The notes under the pieces: generated by a model | What the model saw: only the letters and a program-made list of their open reading frames with translations | What the model was told of the DNA's origin: nothing | The model's database searches: none | Shown here: piece after piece, positions 48,231-60,500 of the stretch | Layout of the letters: each line of letters begins with the position of its first letter | Numbering within the stretch: the first letter of the stretch is position 1 | Position numbers and translations under genes: made by a program | Assembly: GCA_013396915.1 (NCBI GenBank) | Contig: VWZL01002554.1 | Coordinates: 699,176-763,175 of the forward strand | DNA: 64,000 nt | From: Stercorarius parasiticus | Lineage: Eukaryota > Chordata > Aves > Charadriiformes > Stercorariidae | Direction of reading: 5' to 3'

Positions 48231-50637
48231 ACCTTTGTTTTGTCTGCTGAGAGATCCTACCACCCAAGTACATGGAAACATGATTAATGGATGTTTGGCT
48301 TACACTTCATGTTACATCAGTCCTCCGTGTTCAGCCTGGTTTGACAGGCTAGGATTTCTTTCTCATGTTCACTGTACACTAAACAGCTCTGGTTATTGAT
48401 TTTTTAATTATGTTTTCCCACAAATCCTGAGAATTATGTTTTCCTTTCAGATCCATTGGTCAGTTCTCTTGCAGCTTTTTGAAAAATAGTCTCAGGCTGA
48501 TATCATCAAAATGGACTGCAGAAGTTAGGTGCTCATATTTAAAAAACTTTAATTCCCTTGGGCTTTCTTGAGGAGCTTTGGCTCAATTTTATAACTCCTG
48601 AAAAAGTCAAGCGTACATACACACTCAATGAGGCCTTACCAGCTATAAATGATGGAGACATTATACCCTCTAGTGGCAGCAATATACGTCACTCGTTTTG
48701 GGAGAAACATATCAGGATGGAGGCTCATAAGGGACAACGAAGTGTTATTGAACCTGACTTAAACTCTTGTGGACCAGGCACCAGGCAGCATCCTTTATAA
48801 CAGCTTGGCATCCCAAGAATCAAACAGAAAGACTTGGCCAGAAAAATGAGTGCTAACAACCTAAATTCGTATACTTAATAGCATGAAGAATCCCCTTTAT
48901 TGCTAGGTAGTTCAATGCAACATAAACCAGGAATAACTGCAGCAAAGCCACTTTCTTTTTATTTTTCTTTTCCTCTGTTTTCTGCTCTAAGATCGTCTCA
49001 GCTATTAACACAGAATTACCTCTAATTGTATGAAATAATGCAGTCAAATATTAAAAAAATATCATGCTTGGTTTTCATCAGCAATATATCCTGCAGGGTT
49101 AAAAAACTCTGGAGAAAGGAAAGTATCCTAGGTTTGGGAATTATTAAAAATATAAACATAAAAATTTACTGAGAACAGGAAAGGTTTATTACCTGACATT
49201 TGAGCTCATACCCCTCTAGGTAGTTTAGTTCTTATACAACAACAGTTGCCTCAGCAAAGCTACAGGAGGGACAAGCAAATTTAATTCACGCCTGCTAATA
49301 TATAGTAGGTTGCAGAAAGAAGCTTATGAATTTGCTTTTGAAAGTCTGGTGTTTGGGGTTTGCTAAGCTATTTGCCTAGGGGCAGGATGACATTCCTGTT
49401 GCATGTGCTTTCTTGAATTCCACATAATGCACATTCTTTTTTGCCTAAAAACAGAATAAATAAAAAAGGAGAAAAAAAAAAAAACACCAACTTCAAGAAA
49501 TAGTAATTGATAGTACAAGGTAATTGACAGTAAAAGGCCTTTAACTGGATTCTGCTCTGTGATGAAGCATACATTGTTTCTAAGGTTTGGTAGTGGCATA
49601 CTGGTGTTATAACCATTAGTTTAGAAACACGTTATTATTTACCACAATGCTGATCCTAATCACCATCCCGTTTTCAGACTCCCCATCACATAATTCAAAG
49701 CAAGGTTGCTTCATTTCAGTAATCTTCAGAATCACAGGTTTTTTGTTGTTACATGTTAGTCCATTCATTTCACTTTGCTGTCCTGCAAAAACTAGTTAAG
49801 TCAACACTTTGTAATTAATTTGAGGTCTCTGACTAATTTCTGCTTTCCCCATTTCAGTGTTCCTGTGAAGGAGATTTACTAAAAGGTAATGGCCAGTTTT
49901 GTTGTTTCTTCTGCTCTTGCCAGGGGCCAGAATGATTCAGTAAGCCCTGTCACCACAGGCACACTGCTCTGCAGTAATTATTGCACAGCCGTCAGTGTAT
50001 CAGCACTGACAAATAAAGAAACCAGTAATTTATAGGTTGGACTTCATAATCTTGCTTTTGCTCATTTAAAAGCAACATAGGCTGCATAGGTCTCCTCAGC
50101 CATAATCTTGTTTCCTTGTCAAGGTCAGATTACCTAACATATACTTGTGTTGAAGTGAAACACAGAGTTTTTAAAGATTTCCTTTCCAAAGTTGTGGTAA
50201 CGGTCCATCTGGGAGCACAGGGCTGCAAGCTTTGGCCTCATGTGGCGGGCTTGTGCCGGGGGCACATTTCTGATGAGTACATCTCCCTGTGGCATCCCAC
50301 CAGGGAGCCAAGGATTAAAACACAGAAAAGAGACTCTTTGCTCAGTTGGCCTGCACAAATGGGGACCAGCAACTATCCTAAGGGGTGACAGTCATTGGGT
50401 CATAATACATTATGATTAAATGGCATCAGAGGAAAGACAAGGGATCCTTTAAGATTCCTTTTGAGGGAAAAACTAAGATGATGTTTCCCTTTATTAGACA
50501 TCAGAGATTCTGCCTAGTTCAACCTCATGGCACAAACCCAGTAGGAGTCGGGCTTCAGCACTGTTTGTGAAATAGCTAATTTCACAATCCATTTGGAAAT
50601 CCTTAGTAAGGATAACATTATTTACTCTTTTATAAGA

Positions 50638-50675
50638 TTGTTCAAAATCCTTATTATTGTTCAAAATCCTTATTA
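50638..50675. repeat. Perfect 19-base tandem duplication
   Basis: TTGTTCAAAATCCTTATTA occurs twice head to tail with no difference, at 50638-50656 and 50657-50675. The exact match indicates a recent slippage or duplication event. Confidence 0.95.
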
Positions 50676-51207
50676 AAAGGTTATTGTGCACTGACTGGAG
50701 AATAACGAAGCTGAGAGCAAGAAGCAGGTCTGGCTGTGTACATGGAATGTAAGGGAGAGAAAAGAAATCTAGAGGCTTGGATAAGAAGCAGAGAAGATAT
50801 ACTGAGGAAATAAAAATTCACTAGGAAAGAAGATTCCTGGAGAAGAGGGTAAAAGGATAGAGGACATCAAGTGGTGGGGTTGAGGGACGTGAAAACACGC
50901 AAGGGACAGGTGGGGTGAGAGAACTGAACATGGATGGAAAGAGAGAGATCAAGGGCAAGAGAAAGCACTTAGGCTTTTCTTTTTCAAAATTAGCTGATGA
51001 TACAGCACTGGAACTGTTAATGTTTCAGAGAAAAGCGAGTTAGCAATAAATATTTCTACAGTACAAACTTCCCCGGGGTTTTGCAGCTGGTAAAAGAAGG
51101 AAACTGAATAGGCTACAAGTTCAAAATGCCTTTTGGATATGCACTTGGTTTTCCAGGGAAACGAGGGCATTTCTCATGGCCTGCATTTTTTTAGATAGCT
51201 AACAAAA

Positions 51208-51275
51208 CCAGGCCCTGCTCCCTTTTAAGTTAATAGCTATGATTCAATTGAAGTCAAGGTATTCGGTCCAGAATG
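51208..51275. repeat. Ancient amniote repeat scrap
   Basis: 'aggccctgctccctttt', then 'aagttaatagc' and TTCAATTGAAGTCAAGG, recalls the widespread pattern 'ggccctgctcccattgaagtcaatggcaaaactcccattgacttcaatggg'. Only about 70 bases survive. The family name is not assigned. Confidence 0.4.
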
Positions 51276-52149
51276 AGAAAAAAACAGTGACGCTCCTGTT
51301 GGTAGATATACTCATCGTAAAAAAGGCTTAAAAGTCAAATAGAAGTCCTAAAAATCAGTGTCCCAGTTATTGCCTTGCACTATCACTCGGGATATTATTA
51401 GCATAAACTGTATGTCAAGCAAACTATTCTTGTTTCTCTTATGCAAATACATGCAAGAAAAGGTGGAAACAAGATTCTGGCTATGTGAGACATCATTACC
51501 TGGTTCAAAGTACAGCCTTCAGCCTCTAAGGAAAGAATGGATGGACAGAGCTGACATGCAGGCAATGGATGGGAAAGATATTTCTGATTATGAATGATCT
51601 AAAAGGAGCATCCTCTTTAGTAACCATCTTCCTCAGTGTCTGAGGAGAAACTGATATGACATTAATCTCTTGGTGGTGTGCATAAGAAAACTCTCTGGGC
51701 CCAACACACTTCTCTTTAAATGTACTTCACACTTTTCCTGCCTTCATGAACTATTCTGTGTATCTCAAGGTAGTTTCTCCTTGCTTCTATATATTTGCTA
51801 TTAGACATGTCCCAAAACCAGTGCTAACTCAATGAATCACGCCTCTACAAGGAGAAGTCAGTTGGGAGATAAGATGTTCCCAGAGCTCACATAAACTTGG
51901 AGTGACTTGATGTGACCTCCCACCTGCCTCCTCCGGACACCTGTCTCAGGGGAAATGTAGCTGGTGGGCAGCAGGTTTGAACATATCTGAGTCCTGAGGG
52001 ATTCTCCCATCTTTTTAATTTGTTTGCACACCATGTCTTCCAACACTGTGCTTCATGAGGGTGTACTGGGTGCAGGTGGCCAAGCACTGGCAGTGGTGGC
52101 TGCAGGGGTTGCAGGGAACCTCTGTGAGGTTCCAACCGTATCCAACCAG
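51276..52149. other. Unique DNA before the third LTR
   Basis: No gene was recognised. The last part (about 52050-52150) may already belong to the LTR that follows, because its 5' edge is not clear. The minus open frame at 52015-52515 (166 codons) overlaps this and the LTR and is not a gene. Confidence 0.5.
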
Positions 52150-52839
52150 GCCACCGAAGGGCACAGGTGAGCCCCTCAGCCAAGATGGTGGTGTGTCTTG
52201 GCAAATATATTTAAGGAAGGGAAAAAATGCCACACAGGCAGAGAGGAGTGAGTGAAAAAGTGTGAGAAACAGCCCTGCAGACACCAAGGTGAGAGGAACA
52301 GCAGGAGGGGGTGGAGGTGCTCCAGACGCCTGAGCAGAGGTTCCCCTGCAGCCTCTGGAGAGTCCATGCTGGAGCAGATCTATCCTGAAGGACTGCAGCC
52401 CATGGAAGAGCCCATGATGGAACATCAGAATGGTGTGAGGAGGATGGGGAAGGAGGGGCAGAGAGAAGCTGTTATGGACTGACACCATAACCCACTGTTC
52501 CCCATCCCCCTGCACTGCTTGGGGTGGCAGAAGGTAGAGGAGCTGGGAGTGAAGGAGTGAAGAAAAAGGGAAAAGGAGGGAGGTGGTGGAATAAAGGTGT
52601 TGTTTTAAATTGTCTTTTTTTCTTACTATCCAGATCTATTTTAATTAGCAATAAATTAAATTAATTTTCCCCAAGTCAAGTCTGTTTTGCCCGTGACAGT
52701 AATTGGTAAGCGATCTCCCTGTCTTTGTCTCAACCCATGAGTTTTTTCATCTTATTTTCTCCCTTTGTCCTGTTGAGGAGGGGCAGTGAGAGAGCGGCTG
52801 GGTAGGTGTCTGTCTGCAGTCCAAGCTCAGTCCATCACA
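52150..52839 (+). mobile_element. Solo LTR of an avian ERVL-like element
   Basis: Blocks typical of a long avian ERVL LTR appear in order. 'cagccaagatggtgg' (about 52178) and 'cagccctgcagacaccaaggt' (about 52270) come first. Next is a stretch of related phrases such as 'ccatgctggagcag' and 'gaaggactgcagcccatgg', remnants of the family's internal repeats. 'aagctgttatggactgacaccataacccactgttccccatcccc' follows, then AATAAA signals at 52590 and 52650. 'agtctgttttgcccgtgacagtaattggt' and 'gttgaggaggggcagtgagagagcggctgg' follow, and the element ends at 'ccatcaca' (52839). No viral coding sequence is attached, so this is a solo LTR from recombination between the two ends of a provirus. The 5' edge is approximate. 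Confidence 0.85.
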
Positions 52840-55479
52840 GAGCATTAGGCAGACGCAGCAGCTGAGCATACTCCAGCCCAGATCAATGGGATCAATCACA
52901 TCCTTCACTCGTCCTATGCACAGTGCCCATACTCTGGGAGAAAGTCACTGCCAAGCTAAGTCAGCAATACAGAGAGAAAAATGTTTGATTCAAAGGACTC
53001 CGTCTATTTAAGTTTCTTTTTGAGCCCACTGTCCATCTCACAGTTGAGTAGTTTTGGCCTAAGGAGCATTTCTGTTCCTGAGATAATGGTAATTGCCTAA
53101 ATCCTCTACACTAAACCCCTTAATGAAAAGTTTGACTAGAAAATGAGAGTGATATCGTTTAAGCTACTTTGTGCCACAGCTTGTGGACTAATGTAGGTGA
53201 GGACTTATGCTACTTTTTCAACCTTTCCTTTTCTTCTCTTAGGGAAAAATATGCACTCTATTTTATTTTTCTCCAAGTATTTAAGTACATTCTCTATGGC
53301 ATTTCAGAAATAATTGGTAGCAGTAACAGTAGATCTGTAAGATATTTTTGTGTCAGCACCAATTCCACCCCCTCCCAGATCAGCAAATCTGTTTTGTCTT
53401 CCAAGTCTTTTCTTTCCCTCAGAAACATTTGCTAAAATCTATAAGTTCTTTGTCTAGATACTTTGACAAAGAAATGCTGTTATTCTTAATATAAATACAA
53501 GTTCTATACAGTTTTCTGTTAAATTCAGTGTATTGCTTTTACTCTGTAGCCAGAGAGACTTTTTAATCTCTCTTTTTCTTTTTTTATTTTCCTTTTTTCC
53601 CTTTTGATGAGAATTGAGCCAATTCTCATCACACAATGTTATCTGCCAGACTGAACGCTTTTAGGCAAGTGATTGCTTTTGCATGGATCTAAAGTGCAGA
53701 AAAGCAAAGGGAGCCTAACCAACCCTTGTACAAGCACTAGGGGTCCTACATTTCTTTGAAGTAAGAAGTCCTTGTTCTAGTCCTCCTCTCTGCATTGCTT
53801 AACAGGGCACAGAGAAGACCAAACATTAACACACACACATCCCATCAAGCATACCATAGTAACTGCATGCTGCAGAGCTCTGAGAGACAGTGCCAGCCGC
53901 AGGCACAATGCCACGTGGACTTTTCTCGGGAGTAATGTTGCTGCTCACTGCCAATACCACAGAGCTGTTCCCTAAAGGCAGTTGCTACAGTACTCTCTAT
54001 TTTTGTCTTTTAAGTGTGAGGTGATGGCTCTGTCTGTGTGAGTGAGTGGGAACCACGTGAATATACATAGGCAATTACCCACAAAAATCTAGGGTAGCTG
54101 TTGAACAGGGCAAGTCCAAAAAGTTTGCATTTGTTTCTAATCAACAAAGTTTGCACTGTAACAAGAAACATAAGACACCCTCCTGCCATGGGCAAGGCTC
54201 ATAATACATAGAGGAGCTCACACACTGCTTTCAGAAGAACAGCTAAGAAAACAAGCAGAACAATGTTATACCTTGCTGGACAGTGTTAACATTTGACAGT
54301 GTAGTAACTTACAAATGACTTTAAGACTTCTTCCATAGAAACTTTCTGTAACAAAATGAATCACAATAACCTTAGAAATTTATCTTCTTCCTCTTCAAAA
54401 GAATGTTGTCAGAAAGAAAGCAAACATATGAGCCACATGGTACTCCCAGTATATCTTCCTTGTTTCTTCCTTAGCCATAATAATTTAATTTCCACCAGTG
54501 CCACTTCAGCAGAGCGAGAAAAAGTTTCCAGGAACAGATAAAAGGGAGAGCAGATTCCCAGCTGTAACAAAGGAAAGCCTGCTTAAAAGTCAGCTGACTT
54601 TTACCGGGCGTAGCCTAGACACTGGGATCCAGGGAAAGAAAACATCAAACTAAATTTATTGGCCCCTGCCAAGGCATTCCCAAGGTCTGGCTGAAGTTGG
54701 AATAGCCCTGGCATTCCACTGAGGGTTTTATCACTTTAAGGAAACAGATCAAGATCATTAACTTAATTTCTTCTGTTTTATAGAAATCAGTTCCACACCA
54801 TGACCTTCAAGACAAGGGGATCATGTTAAACAAAAAAAATAAAAACCAAAAAACCCACAAAAACCCAACAAAAACCAAAGAAACCACAAGGAAAGCAGTA
54901 TGATTCTGGGTAAGAGGAGGTTTTATTAAGTATCAGAAAGAGAAAACAGTTTGCCTCAAAATTTGTGTGCAACATGGGAATCCATCTATCTTTCATTAAC
55001 TTACACAACTTCTTCCATTTGGAAATTTTTTTTTTCCTAGCTCTTCTTGCTCCTTCTCCTATGCCCTACATGCCTCCCTCTCTTTTCTGGTTTCCAGAGT
55101 TTCTTCTTCTCTGCTCCATCTTTTCACATTTTCACAGTTCTGAGAACTAGCCGTATGGTGCTGCACAGAAGCATGATATTTAGAGACTATCAGGGAACTT
55201 AATATGGAACTGATGGAAAAAAAAACCACGTTAAAATATCAACTCCATGTCTTCACCAAGGTCTGTATAAGGCCCCATTCACTGCATTTGCAGCTATTGT
55301 CTTTCACCCGCTGAGACTTTTCTGTGGGTCTGCTTTGCTCACCATTCGATCTTGCTGCTGGTTCCAATGAGAGGTCTTCCTTGCATTCAGGCAGTAAAGT
55401 ATCTGGAAAAGATTGCTCAGTGAAACAATCTTTTTGACAGTATCTTTATCTCATGTGAGATATATGAATACATACCCCA
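52840..55479. other. Unique non-coding DNA
   Basis: No gene was recognised. An A/C-only tract at 54827-54890 is entered separately. Open frames are about 90 codons or less. Confidence 0.6.
54827..54890. repeat. A/C-rich low-complexity tract
   Basis: About 60 bases made almost entirely of A and C, with units such as AAAAACC, AAAAACCC and ACAAAAACCC. It is not a telomere repeat in sequence. It may derive from an A-rich tail that acquired C changes. Confidence 0.75.
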
Positions 55480-55790
55480 AGTTAGAAAAGACCTAGGCAT
55501 GACATACCCCTAAGAGAAATTGAAATGACTGGAAATGTTTAACTGAGAAGAGGGGCAAATACAAGAAGATATACATAATAAACATTTTTAAAATTATGAA
55601 TTGTGTGAGGGAATTATGTTGAAGGCTTCTCTTCATGATAGTCCATAACACAATAATGATGTGTATCTAATGACATTTAAATGCAGGAAGTTTCAAAGAG
55701 ACACAAGGTTTTTAGAGAATCATGTAAGGCATAAACACAGTGGGAAACAAAGAGTCAGAGAAGCCAAAAATTTAATCAGATCCAGAATAA
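55480..55790 (+). mobile_element. Ancient CR1/L3-like LINE fragment
   Basis: Degenerate but collinear with the 3' coding part of ancient CR1/L3 elements. 'gactggaaatgtttaactgagaaga' is followed by 'agaagatatacataataaacatttttaaaattatgaattgtgt' (compare 'gatagaggtatataaaatcatgaatggtgt'), then 'atgacatttaaatgcaggaagtttcaaa' (compare 'atgaaattgaggggaagtaagttcaaaa'). The last block is 'agagaagccaaaaatttaatcaga' (compare 'ggaggccaagaacatagcagagttcaa'). No frame survives. Confidence 0.65.
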
Positions 55791-57309
55791 GATTCATATG
55801 CATATCCGTAACCATTTGATAACAACAAAAATGTGACACACAATACAGATCAAGATTTCAATTGGTGTTGAAAGAAGAGAAGAGCTCTTTACACTCACAT
55901 CTGCCTAGTAGGTCTTTCTCAGAGACATCTGCCACATCTATGTCAAAGACAGGAAGCCTGCTTTCATGGCCACCAGTTCTCACCCAGTATGCCAGTTCCT
56001 GTTTTCTTTGAAGTTGAGTGATCTTACAACTGAATGTGACCACTTACGGTTCTGCTAATGTGAATGGGGAAAGTGAGGGGAGGGGAAATCAGCAGATTAG
56101 ATTATAAACTGATATAAATAGTCTGATCTCAAGCGATGCTGGCTGAACTACATCTATTTGTACCAAGATCTGGCCAATATCCTTCCTCAGTCAGTGCTGC
56201 CAGATGTCCTTCTTCGTTTAAATGTTATGAAAATATGTCCTTGGGGATGGTGTTTGTTCATATGTGAAAGGATAGTGACTAGAGGAAGAGGTAGTAGGGA
56301 CTCTCTAGCTCCTAGAGAATTAATTGTGAGTTTTCTTATCTTCTGTGTTTCGACTACTGAACTATACCGAATATACTGCTTGAGTGTTGCTAATGGGCAT
56401 GTTTTGAGAGGGTTATCATATTAAAACAAAGTCCCTGACTGCAAAGACAATAATGGCACCTTGAAATCTTTGGACCTTCAACTTTCCAGGGAAGATGTTG
56501 TGCTGCAAGAAGTGCTTCAGAAGACAACAGTTCCCAATCTCCAGATGTTCAGCTCCTTTCAAAATGTATGCTGAGCTATCTCATGTTGAAATCTGAGGGG
56601 GAGAGAATTCTTCAGTTAGTTTTTATGTTGTTGTCAAGAGAAGGCTGGAAGGACTAAAACTAAGGGAAAACAAAAGTTCCTCCATCCTCAAAAAAAAAAA
56701 AAAAATCCCCCAAAGTAAAAGTGAAAAAGCCAAAACCAATCCCTTTTAAAGGAATTACTCCATTAAATCATTTCAAACAGGGCCTCTGCCAGACTCCACT
56801 CCCTTGTAGTAACGTAACTAGAATGATTCACTGAGTCAAGAGCTCAGAGGTTGCCAATAACCACCGTATTTCATGGGCTTTTCAGATTCAGTAGGAAATA
56901 GCAAATTAAGGATCAGTTAAAGCTCTTACATACATGAGGCCTGCCATTGTATAGCGTAGGGAAGGGATCATATGTGCTTGCAATTTTGATGGCTTCAAAA
57001 TGTACGATACTGAAAGAGGGCTCAAATGGTTTGTGGAAAAAAACATTTCTTATTATACCTGTATATAACACTCCCACACTGCTCCTACTGTGACTTTGAT
57101 CTGTTTTTCTCTTCCCACCCTCCAAAAAAATACTTTCAGATTGCTGGTAATGCCAGTCACATATAGCTTGTGCCTTCCCACTCTTTCCCTGAACCTGGAA
57201 ATTAACAGGTGAAACAAGTGAGGTGAAGGCAGGATCCTTTTAAAGGTTTTTCTATTTAATGCACCTGCATTTACCTCACAACCCAAAGTCCTTCAGAATC
57301 TAGTATAGA
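55791..57309. other. Unique non-coding DNA
   Basis: No gene was recognised. A poly(A) run of about 17 bases is at 56693-56709. Open frames are under 90 codons. Confidence 0.6.
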
Positions 57310-57545
57310 CTCACAAATTAATTTAGGTTAGAAAGACCTCTGGAAGTCCTGTGGCCCAGACCCCTGATCAGACCTTGAGTAAATATTGAATTAGAGCATG
57401 TTACTGAGGACTGTATACAGTCAAATTTTGAATAGTTTCAAGGATGGAGACTTCACAACCACTCTGGGAACCTGTTCCAGTGTTGGACCACCCTTGCAAG
57501 GTTGTCCTTTTCTCTAATCAGAATTTCTTTTGCTTTAACAAGCCT
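57310..57545 (-). mobile_element. CR1 LINE 3' fragment, minus strand
   Basis: The sequence reads as the reverse complement of a CR1 3' end. 'tcacaaattaatttaggttagaaagacctctggaagtcctgtggcccagaccc' corresponds to the usual 'aatggtttaggttggaagggacctttaaaggtcatctagtccaaccc'. It continues with 'tcaaggatggagacttcacaacc', CTCTGGGAACCTGTTCCAGT and a GACCACCC block. Moderately diverged, so older than the 5955 copy. Nothing coding is readable. Confidence 0.85.
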
Positions 57546-60500
57546 GGAGAAGGAAACAAATCATTTTATTGCTTCCATATGCCCTGTTGGAAAGACCCCA
57601 TGAAGCCCCCACTGGTTTTGCATACTATATGGCTTTTGTTTGGCTTATTTTCACTTCATTCGATTTGCCTTCCTTTGCTTTCTCCACATTGCCAATCTTG
57701 ACCCCCCTCAGCACTTACAGTGCCCCAGTTTTGGGACAGAGATGCCGATGGCAACACATCTTGGTGCCAGAGTTGGCATGAAGTCTTTCCCTGTGAAAGA
57801 CTTCGGAGCACTCCAGCCTTGGCTCCAAGGCCACAGCCTGCATTTATAGTTTCTGACTGTTCTCAATCCCTTTCCCAAGGGAGCAGGAACCTCTTACAAG
57901 ATTAGCTGTTTGACCTGCTGCTTGTATTGGGAATTTTGCAGGAATCTAGCAGCGGTCTGGCTGGCATCAGGGTTTACATACTATACTCAGTTGTACATGA
58001 AACCACTGTAAACTGTTTTCTTTACGCCCTGCATTTACTACAGCTCAATACCGAGATGATGTTCTAGCCTTGATATTGTTATTTGAGCCATGCCACTCAC
58101 CATGAAAATAACTAACTAAATAAAAATCTGTTCTAATATACAGAAAAGTCCAAATTTCAGTTTTCAAATATGCCAAATAGTAGGAATCTGTTAAATTTTT
58201 TTAATTAACAACAGCAAAAATAATTAACGCAGCAGGGAGAAATGTTTAATGTGCGCAGTTTTTAATTTTTTCCTGACCATTTGGCAATAGCTTAGATGGG
58301 CTGGATGTTCTGGCTTAATAACCCATTCTTCATATGGAAAAAGTCTCAACACCACTAGTACTGCTCAGAACAACCTAAATCATGGAGGCATCCTCAAATT
58401 TGGTGATTTCTCCCTTCATCTGACTATACTGGCTGCTCCAAAACACATCATCATAATCTGTGTATGAAACCAGACCTTCAACCAACTTTTGGTACACCAC
58501 TGTGTACCAAAAACACAGTGAGGAGAAGAACCAGCTATCACCAATGTACGAACAATTGCTGTGACAGTCAAATGTCTGTTTTCTCCATTGAGGAAACCAA
58601 TTCTTTCACCTTCTTGGGATGTGCTGTAACACATGCACATTGGACTTTGCTGCCTTTTTTGTTCCTTCCCTAAGCTCTTAACTCTCCATACACATAAATA
58701 CAGAGACATTTGCTCCTTTTTTGCAAACCACAAGGCTTCTGTAGAGTCATGATACTTCTGTGAAGAACTAGAAGGACTCGAGAATATTGGAAAAAGAGCT
58801 CCTCAGGAGATTTACAGAGTATAATGATTTGTGGATAGGGAAACCTTTCTGGTTTTGGTTCCTAGCTTCACACTTAGCATGCTGGAGAAAGTTTGTCCTT
58901 AATTAAAAAATAATAACAGCAACAAGAAGAAAAATGTATTTATGAATGGATTAAAACTTTTTTATTGGGACGATGGGCAGATCTCTCCCAAATCTCTTGC
59001 CTCAGAATGCCAATACACTTTCATTATGAACATGTAGGACAAGGAGGTGAATCTGAACTGCAGGAGAGGTTAGATTTATTTGCCTTATTTTCTGTCCCCC
59101 CTAGATGTGTCCAGGAATTCAGTCCTTTTCGTTTCTTGTAGTCTGCTGCACAATGACCTGATATGATAGTAAGGAATATTATGTGTTTGTTGTTCTATCC
59201 CTTGAATGCAGCAGAAGAAAAAAAAAAGTTTAGAAAAAGACTTTTCTGTTGGGACTGAGGGAATGAGGGATAGAGGATGGTTTAGAATGTTTCGGAAAGG
59301 TTCCTGAAAATATTCATGTGTTAAAAATTTTATTTCTCTGTTCAGTCATTCAAGTTTTCATGCAGTAAACAATAAGCTCTCATTGCCTCCAAAAACATCT
59401 TACTCCTGAAGGCATTATTTATATGACGCTCCACTGGTACAGAATAGCAAGTGTTCGTAAAACTGTGCTTAGAAACCATTGAAGGTTAAATTCCTTCCTA
59501 TATTTCTTCTCTTCTAAGACCACAGAGTTTACAGGGTGGAAGACAGTGAAAAAAATCAAATACTTATAGTCTATTCTGTGTAATCACAAAGATAATTTGC
59601 AAATACACATGTACATACGTGCATGCTTACATATATATATATTAAAAACTCTCTTAGAAAATAAATGGAACAAATGTTAGATCCATGGGTGGGAAAAGTT
59701 GATCCTGATTTTTTAATTGTGTAACAGGATAGGAAATTAGGCTAAGGCTGAGGTCCAACTAAGCGGTAATTGAAGGCCTGTACCTCAGAAATGAAAGAAA
59801 TACAAGTAGGGAAAAGATGAATGAGAGAAGCTAGAAGCAGAACAGAAGGACAATATTCTCTCTGTGTCTGTAATTGGCAGAGGTGTCATTGCAACCCTTC
59901 AGTTATATAATAGCAAGGGCACTGATGTTACATCACAGAAAAGACATGATACATAGACTGACTTTCTTATCCCTTAGTATTTTTCTTTCATATTATTCCT
60001 GGATAACAGAAGTCGAGGGTAATATCTGTGGTTATAAGAGCAACAGAGATCTACTATTAAAATACAGAAAGACACTGCGTGAGGTATGTGTGGGGAAAAA
60101 AAGGACCAGATAATTCACCAATCTGGAAGTGAACTTAGGAGTTATCATGGGGAAAAATCGACCCACTCCACAGCTAAAGAAAACTCAAGGCACAGGGCTA
60201 TCTTTACAGGGAGAGTGAATATAAAGCAAAAGGATGTTGTATTTTTACTAAGAGAGCCCACCTGAAATGCAGCAAGCAGCACTGATCACTGTATGACAGC
60301 CAAGATATCATAACTGAAAACAGCACTGGAAAAGATCCTGAAACCAACTACCAACTTTAAGAGGTTTGGAAGCTTGCCTTAAGGTTAGAAAAAAGGTTTA
60401 AAATGGAACTGCAGAGTTTTTAAAATAGCTATGCTAACAAAAATCCCAAATCACCCATATTTCTTTATAGGAGTTTAATTCTTAAACCCGCTATTACTAC

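Larger units (their letters stand above)
47832..51207. other. Unique non-coding DNA
   Basis: No gene was recognised. The plus frame 47934-48287 (117 codons) follows a good acceptor-like tract (TCTTTTTTCCTGCTAG) but resembles no protein I know. A GC-rich hairpin (48206-48230) and a 19-base tandem duplication (50638-50675) are entered separately. The string AAGTTAGGTGCTCATATTTA at about 48524 recalls an ancient amniote repeat. The stretch 50700-50970 is strongly purine-rich. Confidence 0.55.

Noticed and set aside
52015..52515. 166-codon minus frame as a gene
   Set aside because: It runs antisense through the GC-richer ERVL-like LTR and is explained by that composition.
54827..54890. Interstitial telomere repeat
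   Set aside because: The A/C tract lacks CCCTAA units; it is plain low-complexity sequence.
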